Of a stretch of 64,000 nt of DNA, positions 63,582 to 64,000 are shown in pieces. The first letter of the stretch is position 1; the number at the start of each line of letters is the position of its first letter. The position numbers and the translations under genes are program-made. The notes under the pieces are model-generated. The model ran no database searches. It was not told where the DNA came from and saw nothing but the letters and a program-made list of their open reading frames with translations. Origin of the DNA: VYFG01 sp965248685 (lineage in GTDB: Bacteria; Pseudomonadota; Gammaproteobacteria; Arenicellales; Poriferihabitantaceae); assembly GCA_965248685.1 (NCBI GenBank), contig CBDFKC010000004.1, forward strand, positions 1,178,001 to 1,242,000, given 5' to 3'.

Positions 63582-64000
63582 ATGCTGGATCCGCAGCTTT
63601 TTAGACAAGACTTGAATCAGGTCAACCAACAACTTAAAACCAGAGGTTTCGATCTCGACATAGAAGAGATTACTACTCTCGAGTCGTCCCGCAAGCAATT
63701 GCAGGAGACCACCGAGGCACTTCAGGCCGAGCGCAATGCGGCCTCCAAGAAAATTGGGATCGCCAAGTCACAGGGAGAGAATCCTGAAGCGATCCTTGCT
63801 TCAGTGTCCAACATTGGCGAGAAAATAAAGCAGAGTCAGGCCAGGCTGACTGAGGTACAGCAATCACTGCAAAATATATACAGCGGCATTCCAAATCTCC
63901 CGCATGCCAGCGTACCGCCTGGCAAGGATGAGAATGATAATGTTGAGGTTAGAAAGTGGGGCACAGTAAAATCCTTTGAATTCACAGTCAAAGACCACGT
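63582..64000 (+). CDS. serS: Seryl-tRNA synthetase (partial, N-terminal part)
   Basis: The first 139 codons of serS up to the window edge. It starts MLDPQLFRQDLNQVNQQL with AGAGG upstream, followed by the two long helices of the tRNA-binding coiled-coil arm (LESSRKQLQETTEALQAERN and AILASVSNIGEKIKQSQARL), then LPNIP-type IPNLPHASVPPGKDENDNVEVRKWG. It follows crcB by 53 bases, completing the ftsK-lolA-rarA-crcB-serS order. Catalytic motifs lie beyond the window. Confidence 0.95.
   Translation, partial: MLDPQLFRQDLNQVNQQLKTRGFDLDIEEITTLESSRKQLQETTEALQAERNAASKKIGIAKSQGENPEAILASVSNIGEKIKQSQARLTEVQQSLQNIYSGIPNLPHASVPPGKDENDNVEVRKWGTVKSFEFTVKDH

Overview
This 64-kb window looks like a chromosomal segment of a free-living gammaproteobacterium of moderate GC content. 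The evidence is gene order. The block ychF-pth-rplY-prs-tRNA-Gln-ispE-lolB-TPR lipoprotein, divergent from hemA-prfA-prmC, and the block ftsK-lolA-rarA-crcB-serS both match the arrangement known from Pseudomonas and relatives. The species cannot be named from the sequence. Both window edges cut genes: a DUF4139 protein at the left and serS at the right. No rRNA, CRISPR array, prophage or intact transposase gene is visible.

Layout. 0-4 kb: the DUF4139 gene end, a truncated 2OG-Fe(II) oxygenase remnant, hemH, then amt-glnK behind a near-perfect sigma-54 promoter with upstream NtrC-like sites. 4-11 kb: an AAA+/VWA pair resembling the cobaltochelatase subunits CobS/CobT, a CDF cation transporter, a glutathione-transferase-like gene and an orphan NorD-type VWA gene overlapping ychF. 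11-23 kb: the conserved housekeeping block, interrupted by an agmatinase gene and a gene-free spacer that contains an orphan terminator (possible small RNA). 23-33 kb: DUF1015-serC-serA, a cupin, then asd and an RND efflux pair split by a 249-bp miniature element. 33-40 kb: rpsO-pnp, a short RodZ-like protein, an AI-2E/PerM transporter, an OmpR/EnvZ-type two-component pair and an AlkA-type glycosylase. 40-51 kb: the aapJQMP amino-acid ABC operon, lipA and the glycine cleavage genes gcvT-gcvH-gcvP. 51-57 kb: the most rearranged part, with an unrecognised gene, a polyamine/omega-amino-acid aminotransferase, its probable GntR repressor with duplicated operators, remains of insertion elements, a glutamine-synthetase-like (PuuA/SpuI) gene and a decayed oxidoreductase fragment. 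57-64 kb: rluC, a Rieske protein and the ftsK-lolA-rarA-crcB-serS block.

How the genes fit together. A nitrogen theme recurs: PII/Amt for ammonium, Aap for amino acids, agmatinase plus aminotransferase plus glutamyl-polyamine synthetase-like enzyme for polyamine nitrogen, and glycine cleavage with the lipoyl synthase that GcvH needs. Two families of non-autonomous insertion elements (249 bp and 220 bp, both with terminal inverted repeats and short target sites) occur between genes at operon junctions, and one supplies the stop codon of the gene it abuts. The most interesting leads are these elements, the paired operators between the aminotransferase and gntR genes, the orphan terminator beside the agmatinase gene, and the AAA+/VWA pair without a visible CobN. 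I did not find a large, clearly novel multi-gene system.
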